Source: Candidatus Brocadiia bacterium
GTDB taxonomy: Bacteria; Planctomycetota; DG-23; SLPQ01
Assembly: GCA_007131925.1 (NCBI GenBank)
Contig: SLPQ01000079.1
Span: 1 to 32,030, forward strand
Direction: 5' to 3'
Length of the DNA stretch: 32,030 nucleotides
The notes under the pieces are model-generated. The model was not told the DNA's origin, did no database searches, and saw nothing but the letters and a program-made list of their open reading frames with translations. Below are positions 24,432 to 31,813 of the stretch, in pieces. Positions within the stretch are counted from its first letter, which is position 1. Each line of letters opens with the position of its first letter. A program made the translations under genes and the position numbers.

Positions 24432-24478
24432 TATGTACACGCTTCAGCTTCTCTTATGAAACACAGCCAGTACATATC
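24430..24478. repeat. 9-bp inverted repeat after the aminotransferase gene
   Basis: GATATGTAC (24430-24438) and its exact complement (24470-24478) are separated by 31 bases, beginning at the stop codon. It could form a long-loop stem or a spaced protein-binding site. No T-run follows. The rest of the 270-bp gap up to 24702 holds a promoter (24612-24640) and nothing else I recognise. Confidence 0.45.
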
Positions 24479-24611
24479 GTGAGCAAACCGGTCATGCCGA
24501 TATTGCAATAGTGCACAAATGCCACCATTCCTGAGCCCCCCGTGTGACAGGCAAGGTGCCGGATGTGCAGATTGTGTGGAGGGCTTGTCATCTGAGAGCA
24601 GGCACAAGGCC

Positions 24612-24640
24612 TTGACTGCCTAGGGGCATACGATTATCCT
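24612..24640 (+). promoter_or_regulatory. sigma70 promoter of the HAD/PPi-PFK pair
   Basis: TTGACT (24612-24617, 5 of 6), 17-bp spacer, TATCCT (24635-24640, 4 of 6). The leader to ATG 24702 is about 55 nt. Confidence 0.6.
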
Positions 24641-24701
24641 TGGAGCTTTTCTGCGCATACGTACATCAGTCAATCGCAGTTTGATCAGGTGGAGGTGCTG
24701 G

Positions 24702-25847
24702 ATGTCGTCAACCAATATCGCGCTCGATGCGCGCGGCAGGGAGCTGGCCGGCAGTCTTGGCCTGGACGAGGCTGACATTGTCAAAGAAGCGGCCCGTATC
24801 TTAAAGGCGGCCGAGGCAAACAGCCTCGATCTTGCCGGGGACATCGTCATCGGCCTCGATGTCAATGGCCCCATTGTCGCCGTCGACAACAACGACCTCA
24901 TGCCGATGGAGGGAGCCAGAGAGTGCGTGGAGTACCTTCTTGGCCTCGAAAATGTGAAGACGGCGCTGATGACCGGCTGGGATCTTTCATCGATGACCTT
25001 CTTTCGCGACGAGCGGCTGGGGCTCGGCGCTCTCGGGATCGTCAGTGAGTACGGCATGGTCTACAAGAAGGGCGATGAGGTGGTCTTTATCTATCCATAC
25101 GACGAAAAGGAAGCGCTTGCCTTTCTCAAGACCGCCATCGACATCCATGCTGACCACGATCTGAAGTTTGCCATACAGGGCAATTTCTCCTCGGGGGTCG
25201 GCCCGCTGATCATCGAGGCAGACCAGAACGGCAACCTCCTGGAGCATCCGCTGGTAAAGGGGCGCGTACCGAAGATTGAAGACCTGCACAGGGAGGCAGA
25301 GAGGGGCGGCAGCGAGGTCGAGCTCAAAGATGGCAAAGTCCTTTTCAAAAACGAGGCGGCCAACCTGCGGGGTATCTTCGAGTCGCTCGCGCGCAAGCAC
25401 CCGCTCGTCTCGGTGCGCTTTCATCGGGTGGAGGGGGATATGTGCTCGCTCGAGCTGGACAGCCAGGACAAGCCGGGCTTTGCATTCAGCGACCTGCAGG
25501 TCATCGGAGACATACTCTCTCAAAGGACCGGGCGCCGCTGCATGGTATACGAGGACTTCGGCATCGACTGCTTTGCAAAGGAGGTCGACGAGGGCGACTA
25601 CTACAAGCAGGCAGGCCTCGATGCGTACGGACGTGACGTGCTGGCGGGCGAGCCCTTCGTCAAGATCATAGTCGGGGACAAGGCAAACGACGCACCGAAG
25701 GTATTTGAGGGCACGCTCTTCTGCCCGCAGAAGGGCAGCGAAGCCGAGGAGTACGCCAGCGAAAACAAGATCCCATCGACGCCGGTGGGAGATGTCAGGG
25801 ACTTCGCGCTGGCTTTGGGCGCCTTGCGCGCCTCGCTGGCAGGATAG
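24702..25847 (+). CDS. HAD-superfamily protein (IIB/Cof-like), possibly altered active site
   Basis: This 381-residue protein looks like a HAD hydrolase. Motif I is VIGLDVNGPIV, with Asp53 as the putative nucleophile and Asn55 where phosphatases have the acid/base Asp. Motif II is the T in ALMTGWD (Thr91), and motif IV is IVGDKANDAPK (325-330), with the usual G-D-x-x-N-D. The large segment between them (about 130-300) would be the cap, as in IIB sugar phosphatases. About 45 helical residues precede motif I. ATG 24702 has GGAGGTG upstream. It precedes the phosphofructokinase gene by 33 nt on one transcript, which suggests a sugar phosphate ligand. The Asn may mean a slow or non-phosphatase role. 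Confidence 0.75.
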   Translation: MSSTNIALDARGRELAGSLGLDEADIVKEAARILKAAEANSLDLAGDIVIGLDVNGPIVAVDNNDLMPMEGARECVEYLLGLENVKTALMTGWDLSSMTFFRDERLGLGALGIVSEYGMVYKKGDEVVFIYPYDEKEALAFLKTAIDIHADHDLKFAIQGNFSSGVGPLIIEADQNGNLLEHPLVKGRVPKIEDLHREAERGGSEVELKDGKVLFKNEAANLRGIFESLARKHPLVSVRFHRVEGDMCSLELDSQDKPGFAFSDLQVIGDILSQRTGRRCMVYEDFGIDCFAKEVDEGDYYKQAGLDAYGRDVLAGEPFVKIIVGDKANDAPKVFEGTLFCPQKGSEAEEYASENKIPSTPVGDVRDFALALGALRASLAG

Positions 25848-25880
25848 AGCCGACGCAACAGTTATTTCCAGGGGGCTATC

Positions 25881-27104
25881 ATGCACAAGGGCAACGCTGT
25901 AATAGCACAGTCGGGCGGGCCGACATGTGTCATAAACTCAAGTCTTGCCGGCGTGATCCACGAGGTCAAAAAGACCCGCGCCATTCCAAAGGTATACGGC
26001 ATGCGCTGGGCCATCGAGGGCTTCATGAAGGGGGAGGTGGTTGATCTTTCCAGTGAGACCCCCGCCACAATCAAGGGCCTCGTTGGCACGCCAGGCTCGG
26101 CGCTTGGCTCCTGCCGGCACAAGGTGCAGGACGCAGAGCTGCCGGTCATACTCGACATGCTGAAGGCATACGACATCCGCTACATATTCATGATCGGTGG
26201 AAACGACACCATGGACACAATCCACCGCATCGAAAAGCACTGCGCGGAAAACGGCTACCAGCTCAGCGGCATCGGCATACCAAAGACCGTCGATAACGAC
26301 CTCTTCGGCACCGACCACACGCCCGGATATCCTTCGGCAGCGCGATATACCGCCCTGTCGGTGCTTCATGCGGGCATACTCGCGCGTGACATGAAAAAAG
26401 TGGACCAGTTTGTCATATACCAGTCGATAGGACGCGACGCCGGCTGGCTCACCGCCGCGGCCGCCCTGGCCAAAACGGACGACCCCGAGAGCGCACCGCA
26501 TATCCTGCTGCTCCCGGAGGTCGCCTTTGACCCTGCGAAGTTTCTCGAAAAAGTCGACGATGTCTACAAGCGCTTCGGCTGGGTATCTGTCGCGGCGGGC
26601 GAGGGCATCCGGTACGCCGATGGCACGCCCGTATCCGCCTCCGAGACGCGGGACAAGTTCGGCAATGTCGAGCTCGGCGCGATGGGAGGATCATCAGTAG
26701 GTCTCAACGTTCACAAGCTCATGGCCAGTGAGCATGACGGCTGGCGAGGTGAGTTTCAGATTACCGAGTCGCTGCCTATGAGCGCAGCCAACTGCGCCGT
26801 GCAGCTCGACCTCGATGAGGCTTATCGGCTCGGCCGGGAGGCGGTGAAGCTGGCCGCAGAGGGCATATCCGGCAAGATGGTCAGCCTCGAGCGTAAGAAG
26901 ACCAAGCGATATGCAGTCACCATCGGCACGACCGACCTTGAGCGCGTAGCCGTTCGTGCAAGGCCTATGCCGAAGTCGATGATCGCCCGCGACGGCTTTT
27001 TCGTCACGAAGAAGTTTTATGACTTTGCCGCACCGCTTGTGGGGCCTATGCCGAAGTTCGCCACACTCAAAAACGTCTCGGCAAAGCCTGTAAAAGGCAA
27101 GTAG
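25881..27104 (+). CDS. 6-phosphofructokinase, pyrophosphate-dependent type
   Basis: This 407-residue enzyme phosphorylates fructose 6-phosphate. Landmarks are AQSGGPTCVINSSLAGVI (9-26), MIGGNDTMDT (104-113), IGIPKTVDNDLFGTDHTPGYPSAA (131-154) and QSIGRDAGWLTAAAAL. In this superfamily an Asp in place of the second Gly of G-G-D-G, together with Lys in P-K-T-x-D-N-D (Lys135 here), marks PPi use; Asp109 and Lys135 fit that. The GGND form is the usual variant of one bacterial PPi-PFK clade, as I recall. PPi dependence makes the step reversible. ATG 25881 has AGGGGG eight bases upstream. It is probably co-transcribed with the HAD gene. Confidence 0.9.
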   Translation: MHKGNAVIAQSGGPTCVINSSLAGVIHEVKKTRAIPKVYGMRWAIEGFMKGEVVDLSSETPATIKGLVGTPGSALGSCRHKVQDAELPVILDMLKAYDIRYIFMIGGNDTMDTIHRIEKHCAENGYQLSGIGIPKTVDNDLFGTDHTPGYPSAARYTALSVLHAGILARDMKKVDQFVIYQSIGRDAGWLTAAAALAKTDDPESAPHILLLPEVAFDPAKFLEKVDDVYKRFGWVSVAAGEGIRYADGTPVSASETRDKFGNVELGAMGGSSVGLNVHKLMASEHDGWRGEFQITESLPMSAANCAVQLDLDEAYRLGREAVKLAAEGISGKMVSLERKKTKRYAVTIGTTDLERVAVRARPMPKSMIARDGFFVTKKFYDFAAPLVGPMPKFATLKNVSAKPVKGK

Positions 27105-27180
27105 CCGCACGGCCACTACGAGGTAATGTCCCGCCGGCGATCGCGAGACAAAGTGAGTGCTACGGCGTGCGCTCGTCAGG

Positions 27181-27234
27181 AGAGCCTCACAGCGTGCGCG
27201 CCTCGCGAGAGCCTCACAGCGTGCGCGCCTCTCG
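27181..27234. repeat. two tandem copies of a 27-bp repeat
   Basis: 27181-27207 and 27208-27234 are near identical, differing only in the last few bases; each begins AGAGCCTCACAGCGTGCG. A degenerate third copy may precede them (about 27154-27180, sharing GGCGTGCGCTCG). The array lies between the convergent ends of the PPi-PFK gene and the anti-sigma gene. Confidence 0.75.
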
Positions 27235-27263
27235 GCGGATTGCTGCCTGCATGCAAGTCCTTG

Positions 27264-28538
27264 TCACTCAACGTCTTGTGGCGCTGCAGGCTCTTTTGCT
27301 GAGCGCCGAACGAAGATGTACTGTACATGCATCGGCTCGCCGAGCGCCACGGGGTGGTGACGCTGCACCATATCGAGCGTCTCAGCGTCGACCTGTGAGA
27401 CGATCTCCTCCGGCGTCTCACCTGACTGGGTCAGGCCGCTTACCTCCACGAGCAGAAAGTTGTTCAAAAGGATCCTGACAGGCTCCAGGCGCCCATGGAG
27501 CACGGCGCGCTCATCGCTCAGCTCGAGAACCTGGAAACTGAGCCCCTCGAGGCGGGCCGTAAGCGTCTCGGGAGTCGACTCTGCGCGTGTTACCCGGCTC
27601 TCCGGTGCAAGGAAGTTGTTTGCAAAGACTGCCGTTGACAGAAGGGCGCTCTGTTCGGAGTAAAACTCCATCTGCACCGGTTGAGGCTCTTGCCCGGGCA
27701 ACGCCTCAGGAGGCGCGAGAGTGAGCTGTTTATCTATCCATGCATCATCCATCGGGGCGGGCGTATCCCTCTCTACCGCCTCGCCGGCTGCGGGTCCGTC
27801 CGGACTCTCCGAAATGTCCGCCGCTTCTCTAAGCACGCGCTGAAGACCTTCGGCTGCTTTGTACGCCAGGATGTCAGCCGGCTCATCTATGCTGTCGGCG
27901 ATGACCGGAGGGGCAGACGCCAAAGCGGCATATCTATCCCGGTCGGGCTGTCTGCCGGGGTCCATCAAGTGGTCCGCGACCTCGCTCTTTTCCAATCTCT
28001 CTCTCATGTCATCATGCCGCGCAGCCAGCCGATCATCATATTCCGCTGGCGCTTCTGCAATACCGTCTCCACGCAGTTCGACATCCGGCGGCGCGTCGGT
28101 CGGGATTCTGATCCTGGAGAACTCATCCGCGCGTTTCTCGCGCAGGGCCACCTGTATGCCCGTGTCTGTCTGCACCTGATGCTCAAGGCGCCCCTCGCGC
28201 GGCCCATGCACGATAAGGATCGCCAGGACCACCGCGGCCGCTGCTGCAGAGATGCCTCCGAACGACCATGCCGCCCAGCGCCATCTTCGAGCGCCGACTG
28301 GGGGCGGCTCCAGCAGCATCCGCCGTTCGAGCGCGGCGCTTACGCCTTCGGCAAAGCCCTCAGGGGCCTCTTTGCCGGCCAGCCGCGCCACGAGGCTGAT
28401 GGTGGCGCGCAGCTCACGCTCGACCTCCCTACACCCCCGGCAGTCCTCCAGGTGAGCCGCGATCGCAGCCGCCTCGTCAACAGGCAGCCGCCCGTCGATG
28501 TACTCGCTCAAGAGATCCTTCGTCTTTTCACATTCCAT
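27264..28538 (-). CDS. anti-sigma factor with zinc-finger domain and large extracytoplasmic part
   Basis: The 424-residue product begins with a ZAS/zf-HC2 domain: Cys3, then His29-x3-Cys33-x2-Cys36 (HLEDCRGC), the fold that holds an ECF sigma factor. A single membrane helix follows at about 88-110. The remaining 310 residues are predicted outside the cytoplasm: a low-complexity acidic linker to about 300, then a folded domain from about 310 (TARLEGLSFQVLELSDERAVLHGRLEPVRILLNNFLLVEVSG) that may sense a signal; I do not recognise it. ATG 28538 has AAGGGAGGG upstream and lies 12 nt after the sigma gene stop, so the two are co-expressed as in most sigma/anti-sigma pairs. Confidence 0.9.
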   Translation of the reverse strand: MECEKTKDLLSEYIDGRLPVDEAAAIAAHLEDCRGCREVERELRATISLVARLAGKEAPEGFAEGVSAALERRMLLEPPPVGARRWRWAAWSFGGISAAAAAVVLAILIVHGPREGRLEHQVQTDTGIQVALREKRADEFSRIRIPTDAPPDVELRGDGIAEAPAEYDDRLAARHDDMRERLEKSEVADHLMDPGRQPDRDRYAALASAPPVIADSIDEPADILAYKAAEGLQRVLREAADISESPDGPAAGEAVERDTPAPMDDAWIDKQLTLAPPEALPGQEPQPVQMEFYSEQSALLSTAVFANNFLAPESRVTRAESTPETLTARLEGLSFQVLELSDERAVLHGRLEPVRILLNNFLLVEVSGLTQSGETPEEIVSQVDAETLDMVQRHHPVALGEPMHVQYIFVRRSAKEPAAPQDVE

Positions 28539-28550
28539 GACGCCCTCCCT

Positions 28551-29126
28551 TCAGGGCGCAACCCTGAAAACGCCTTTGAGAGACTCGCGCAGATCGAGGC
28601 GCCCCCGGTGCAGGCGCGACTTGACCGTCCCGAGCGGTATCTCCAGCACCTCGGCGATTTCTTCGTATTCGAGCCCCTCTATATCTCTCAGCACCACAAT
28701 CACCCTCAGGTCTTCCGGCAGCGCCGAAATGGCTGCCTGCACGATCCGTGCATTTTCAGCGCGCTCGACAGCCACCTGCGGCCCGTCTGCAAAGTCTGCG
28801 ACGCCATCCAGTGACCCATCGGCTGAGCCTGCAACAAACCTGCCCTTGGAAGCTCGGCTGCGCCGCCGGGCGAGGGCCTTGTTTACCGCGATTCTGTAAA
28901 GCCACGTATAGAGGCTGGAGTCTCCCCTGAAGCGAGCCAGACCTTCCCAGGCCGCCAGAAACGTCTCCTGGGCGGTATCAGCGGCATCCTCGGCGCTTGC
29001 AAGCACGCGGTACGCCACACTGTAAACCCTGTCCTGGTAAAGCCTTACAAGCGAAGCAAAGCAGGCTGCATCTCCTGCCTTCGCTCGCTCTACGAGCTCC
29101 ATCTCCTCCAGCGGAGTTCCAGACAC
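28551..29126 (-). CDS. ECF-type RNA polymerase sigma factor (RpoE-like)
   Basis: This 191-residue protein has only regions 2 and 4 of sigma70. Region 2 (about 20-90) contains LYQDRVYSVAYRVLASAEDAADTAQETFLAAWEGLARFRGDSSLYTWLYRIAVN, in which the D-x-x-D-x-x-Q-E-T-F-L motif binds core polymerase. Region 4 (about 130-185) contains LPEDLRVIVVLRDIEGLEYEEIAEVLEIPLGTVKSRLHRGR, the -35-binding helix-turn-helix. The start is GTG 29126, with GGAGGT upstream. The zinc-finger anti-sigma gene follows 12 nt downstream and should hold it inactive. A GGAAC at 29170-29174 (minus strand) could be part of an autoregulated ECF promoter, but no matching -10 is clear. Confidence 0.95.
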   Translation of the reverse strand: MSGTPLEEMELVERAKAGDAACFASLVRLYQDRVYSVAYRVLASAEDAADTAQETFLAAWEGLARFRGDSSLYTWLYRIAVNKALARRRSRASKGRFVAGSADGSLDGVADFADGPQVAVERAENARIVQAAISALPEDLRVIVVLRDIEGLEYEEIAEVLEIPLGTVKSRLHRGRLDLRESLKGVFRVAP

Positions 29127-29192
29127 TCTTGTGACCTCCGAATAATTGGATGCACCATCTGCCGTGATTGTTCCGGCGAGCAGGCCATTTTT

Positions 29193-29690
29193 TTAATTGC
29201 CCTGAGTCAGACTCTTTTTTACGTAATTCATCAGGCCGCCCTCACTTATGATACCCTGCAGCTCGCCAGGAAAGGCTGGAAAGCTAAACTCCTCACCCGT
29301 GTCGAGGTTTCGTATGCGGCCGGCGTCGAGGTCGATATCGACCGAGTGGCCCTGCTCGATCCCATCGACGGCGTCAACTGCGACGACGATGGGCAGGCCG
29401 ATATTTATCGCGTTGCGAAAGAATATGCGCGCAAATGATTTTGCGATGACGCATGACACACCGGCGGCCTTTATGGCTATCGGCGCATGCTCACGCGAGG
29501 ATCCGCAGCCGAAGTTTTCACCGCCGACGATCACGTCTCCCGGCGAGACCTTTACCGGAAAGTCCGGATCAGCGTCCTCCATCAGGTGCGCGGCAAGCTC
29601 CGCCGGCTCGCTGGTGTTGAGATAGCGTGCGGGGATGATCTCGTCGGTGTTTATATTGTCGCCGAATTTCCAGACTCTGCCTTTCACCAT
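29193..29690 (-). CDS. leuD: 3-isopropylmalate dehydratase small subunit (LeuD-like)
   Basis: This 165-residue swivel-domain protein has the family hallmarks: GDNINTDEIIPARYLNT (10-26), the G-E-N-F-G-C-G-S-S-R-E-H-A-P motif (57-70), and IAKSFARIFFRNAINIGLPIV. It pairs with a LeuC-type 4Fe-4S subunit to isomerise isopropylmalate in leucine synthesis. The Y-L-N-T loop lies where substrate-specific variants (YLRT-like) are seen, so a homoaconitase or methyl-malate role is possible. No leuC is in the window. ATG 29690 has AAAGGAGG very close upstream; GTG 29687 would give more usual spacing. It follows the MsbA-like gene by 21 nt and precedes the sigma gene by 66 nt. Confidence 0.9.
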   Translation of the reverse strand: MVKGRVWKFGDNINTDEIIPARYLNTSEPAELAAHLMEDADPDFPVKVSPGDVIVGGENFGCGSSREHAPIAIKAAGVSCVIAKSFARIFFRNAINIGLPIVVAVDAVDGIEQGHSVDIDLDAGRIRNLDTGEEFSFPAFPGELQGIISEGGLMNYVKKSLTQGN

Positions 29691-29711
29691 GGTCCTCCTT
29701 TCAGGACGTCT

Positions 29712-31547
29712 TCAGAGCGCTGCCGATCCAAACTGCATGCTGTGAAGCTTCTTGTAGAGCGGCGAGGTCAGGAGCAGCTCTTCGTTTGTGCCTTCGGCCA
29801 GAACCTCGCCCTGGTCCATGACATATATACGTGTGGCGCGTTCTATCGTGGAGAGCCTGTGCGCAATGACGATGGATGTACGGTTTTCCATGAACTCATC
29901 CATCGCCATCTGGATAAGCTGCTCAGACTCGCTGTCGAGAGAGGAGGTGGCTTCGTCCAGGATGAGTATGGGCGGGTCCTTGAGGATCGCGCGGGCAAGC
30001 GCGATGCGCTGGCGCTGGCCGCCGGAGAGCACGCAGCCCTTGTCGCCGACCATGCTGTCGTAGCCCTCAGGCAGGTCTTCGATAAAGCCGTCGGCGTTGG
30101 CCGCCTGCGCTGCGGCCCTTATCTCGCCGAGGGAGGCGTCAGGCCTGCCGTAAGCGATATTGGCGGCGATGGTCTCGTTAAAGAGAATAACCTCCTGAGT
30201 GACAAGACCAATCTGCGAACGCAGGCTCTTGAGCGTCACCTCACGCAGGTCTATTCCATCTATCGTGATTGAGCCGGAGGTGGGGTCCCAGAAACGCGCA
30301 ATGAGGCGTGCAACTGTGCTCTTGCCGGCTCCGGACGGGCCTACAAGGGCGATGATCTCACCTCGTCCTGCTATAATATTCACGTCACGAAGGACGGTCT
30401 CCACCTCGTCATAGGTAAAGTACACCCTTTCGAAACGTATCTGGTCGCTGAAGCGCTCGAGCACCCGCGCGTCCGGCCTTTCGTGGATGTCGCTTTGCTC
30501 GTCAAGGTACGAAAAGACTCTCCGGCTGGCTGCGGCCAGCATCTGCATGCGGTTGTTGACCCGGCTGAGCTTGCGGATAGGGTCGGCCATCGAGAGCAGC
30601 GCCACGTAAAAGAGCACTACGTCCTGCGCCGAAGCGAGGCCGCGGGTTACCCATAGACCGGCTACGATAAGGGAAACGCCCACCCCTACAAAGCCGAGAA
30701 ACTCCACAAGCGGGTTGGTTGCAGCGTCGATCTTGACGAGCTTCAGGTCCTGCCGGCGGACGCGGTCGTTTTCGTCATCGAAGCGGTCCCTCTCCCGCTC
30801 TTCCATGTTGAAGGCCTTGACTATCGAGATGCCGCCAAAGCTCTCCTGGAGGATATTCATGAGCCGGTCGCGGCTGTGAAGGGTCTTGCGCATGGCGCGC
30901 TTGGCCTTCTTGCCGAAAAGATATATGGACAGACCCACCACCGGGATGAGACCCATGTTGAGAAGCAGAAGCCTCCAGTTGGCCGCGGCCGCTATGGTGA
31001 AAAAACCCACCAGGCGAAGCGGATCTATAAGCGCCTTGCCGAAAAGCGTGTTTATACCGCGCCCGAGCGCCTCCACGTCATTGGCGAAGCGGGACGTGAT
31101 CGACGGACTGCCCTCCCGGTTGTAAAAGGACATCGAAAGACCAAGCACGTGCTCATAAAGGTCGGACGCTATGCGACGAGAGATGCCGGTCTGGATCTTG
31201 CCGACAGTGTAGGCCTGCATGAAGGTCGTCACACCTTTGAGCAGGTTCAGGGTCACCAGCAGTGCCACGGCCCAGGCCATCGTGACCATGCTGTCATTGC
31301 GAAGAATGTTTTCAACAAAGCGACTGAGCGGCTCCTCGGCCCACGAAAGCAACCGAGGGAATTTCTCCACCGCCCAGTCGAGCGTGTCCATCGGGGTGCG
31401 TCCGCCGAAGAGCATGTCAAAAAGTGGTATGAAGGCCGGAAGAGTCACGCTCGCCAGCGCCGCCGCACCGATAGCGAGAAAAACGGCACTGACTGTCAGC
31501 CCCTTGTAGTGCTTCACATAACCGAAAATGCGCCAGACGTCCTTCAG
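29712..31547 (-). CDS. MsbA-like lipid ABC exporter (canonical ATPase)
   Basis: This 611-residue half-transporter has six membrane helices (about 1-335) and a complete nucleotide-binding domain: Walker A GPSGAGKST (403-411), Q-loop Gln451 in LVTQE, LSGGQ (507-511), Walker B ILILDE (531-532) and switch His563 in IAHRLST. It should work as a homodimer; the neighbouring GT9 gene suggests lipid A or LPS-core export. CTG 31547 is the likely start: it overlaps the GT9 stop (CTGA), has GGAGGG about six bases upstream, and restores the conserved N-terminal stretch LKDVWRIFGYVKHYKG. The first conventional start, GTG 31517, has no ribosome-binding site and cuts into that stretch. Confidence 0.9.
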   Translation of the reverse strand: MKDVWRIFGYVKHYKGLTVSAVFLAIGAAALASVTLPAFIPLFDMLFGGRTPMDTLDWAVEKFPRLLSWAEEPLSRFVENILRNDSMVTMAWAVALLVTLNLLKGVTTFMQAYTVGKIQTGISRRIASDLYEHVLGLSMSFYNREGSPSITSRFANDVEALGRGINTLFGKALIDPLRLVGFFTIAAAANWRLLLLNMGLIPVVGLSIYLFGKKAKRAMRKTLHSRDRLMNILQESFGGISIVKAFNMEERERDRFDDENDRVRRQDLKLVKIDAATNPLVEFLGFVGVGVSLIVAGLWVTRGLASAQDVVLFYVALLSMADPIRKLSRVNNRMQMLAAASRRVFSYLDEQSDIHERPDARVLERFSDQIRFERVYFTYDEVETVLRDVNIIAGRGEIIALVGPSGAGKSTVARLIARFWDPTSGSITIDGIDLREVTLKSLRSQIGLVTQEVILFNETIAANIAYGRPDASLGEIRAAAQAANADGFIEDLPEGYDSMVGDKGCVLSGGQRQRIALARAILKDPPILILDEATSSLDSESEQLIQMAMDEFMENRTSIVIAHRLSTIERATRIYVMDQGEVLAEGTNEELLLTSPLYKKLHSMQFGSAAL

Positions 31548-31762
31548 AGCCCGCCCTCCAGCACCGCTACGGCACGTTCAAAAACAGCCCTTCCCGATAC
31601 CGCGGCCATTGCCGTGCAAGGCCGCCGGTCACAGTCCCTTCTCATACAAGGCGCTTCCTGGCACGCGCCTGATGTCACAACCCTGTTGCGCTGAAAGTAG
31701 GGGCCGGTCTTCCGGGCGTCGGTCGGCCCGAACACCGCCACCAGCGGCACCCCCAGGGCATC
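31544..31762 (-). CDS. GT9 heptosyltransferase-like, C-terminal part, truncated at a junction
   Basis: About 72 residues from ALGVPLVAVFGPTDARKTGPY to the TGA at 31544 match the C-terminal end of ADP-heptose:LPS heptosyltransferases (GT9). The F-G-P-T-D-x-x-R/K-x-G-P-Y nucleotide-sugar loop is followed by a Cys-rich stretch (CQEAPCMRRDCDRRPC) and a final amphipathic helix. The enzyme would add heptose to the LPS core. The N-terminal three quarters is missing: upstream, sequence and base composition change abruptly inside the shared word encoding DALGVP. It overlaps the MsbA-like gene by four bases, as in an LPS operon. The gene is probably intact in the real genome. Confidence 0.75.
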   Translation of the reverse strand, partial: DALGVPLVAVFGPTDARKTGPYFQRNRVVTSGACQEAPCMRRDCDRRPCTAMAAVSGRAVFERAVAVLEGGL

Positions 31763-31813
31763 AGCCACGCATAGCCCCATAATACCGTTAAGCAAACTAT
31801 CAATAATGTTCAC
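31746..31813 (-). CDS. start of an ADP-ribosylglycohydrolase-like gene (foreign fragment)
   Basis: From GTG 31813 the frame reads MNIIDSLLNGIMGLCVADALGVP. This is the usual N-terminus of DraG-type ADP-ribosylglycohydrolases (R-x-x-G-x-x-x-G-x-A-x-G-D-A-L-G-V-P), except for Asn at the first Gly and Ala at the position before Asp. The codons are AT-rich (ATT, AGT, TTG, CTT, GGT), unlike the rest of the window, and a strong GGGAGG precedes the start. The expected next residues (a V-E-F-type continuation) are replaced by GT9 sequence. Only the first 20 or so codons are present. Identity rests on this short motif. Confidence 0.5.

Noticed and set aside
27154-27234. CRISPR array
   Set aside because: The units are directly adjacent with no spacers, and only two good copies exist.
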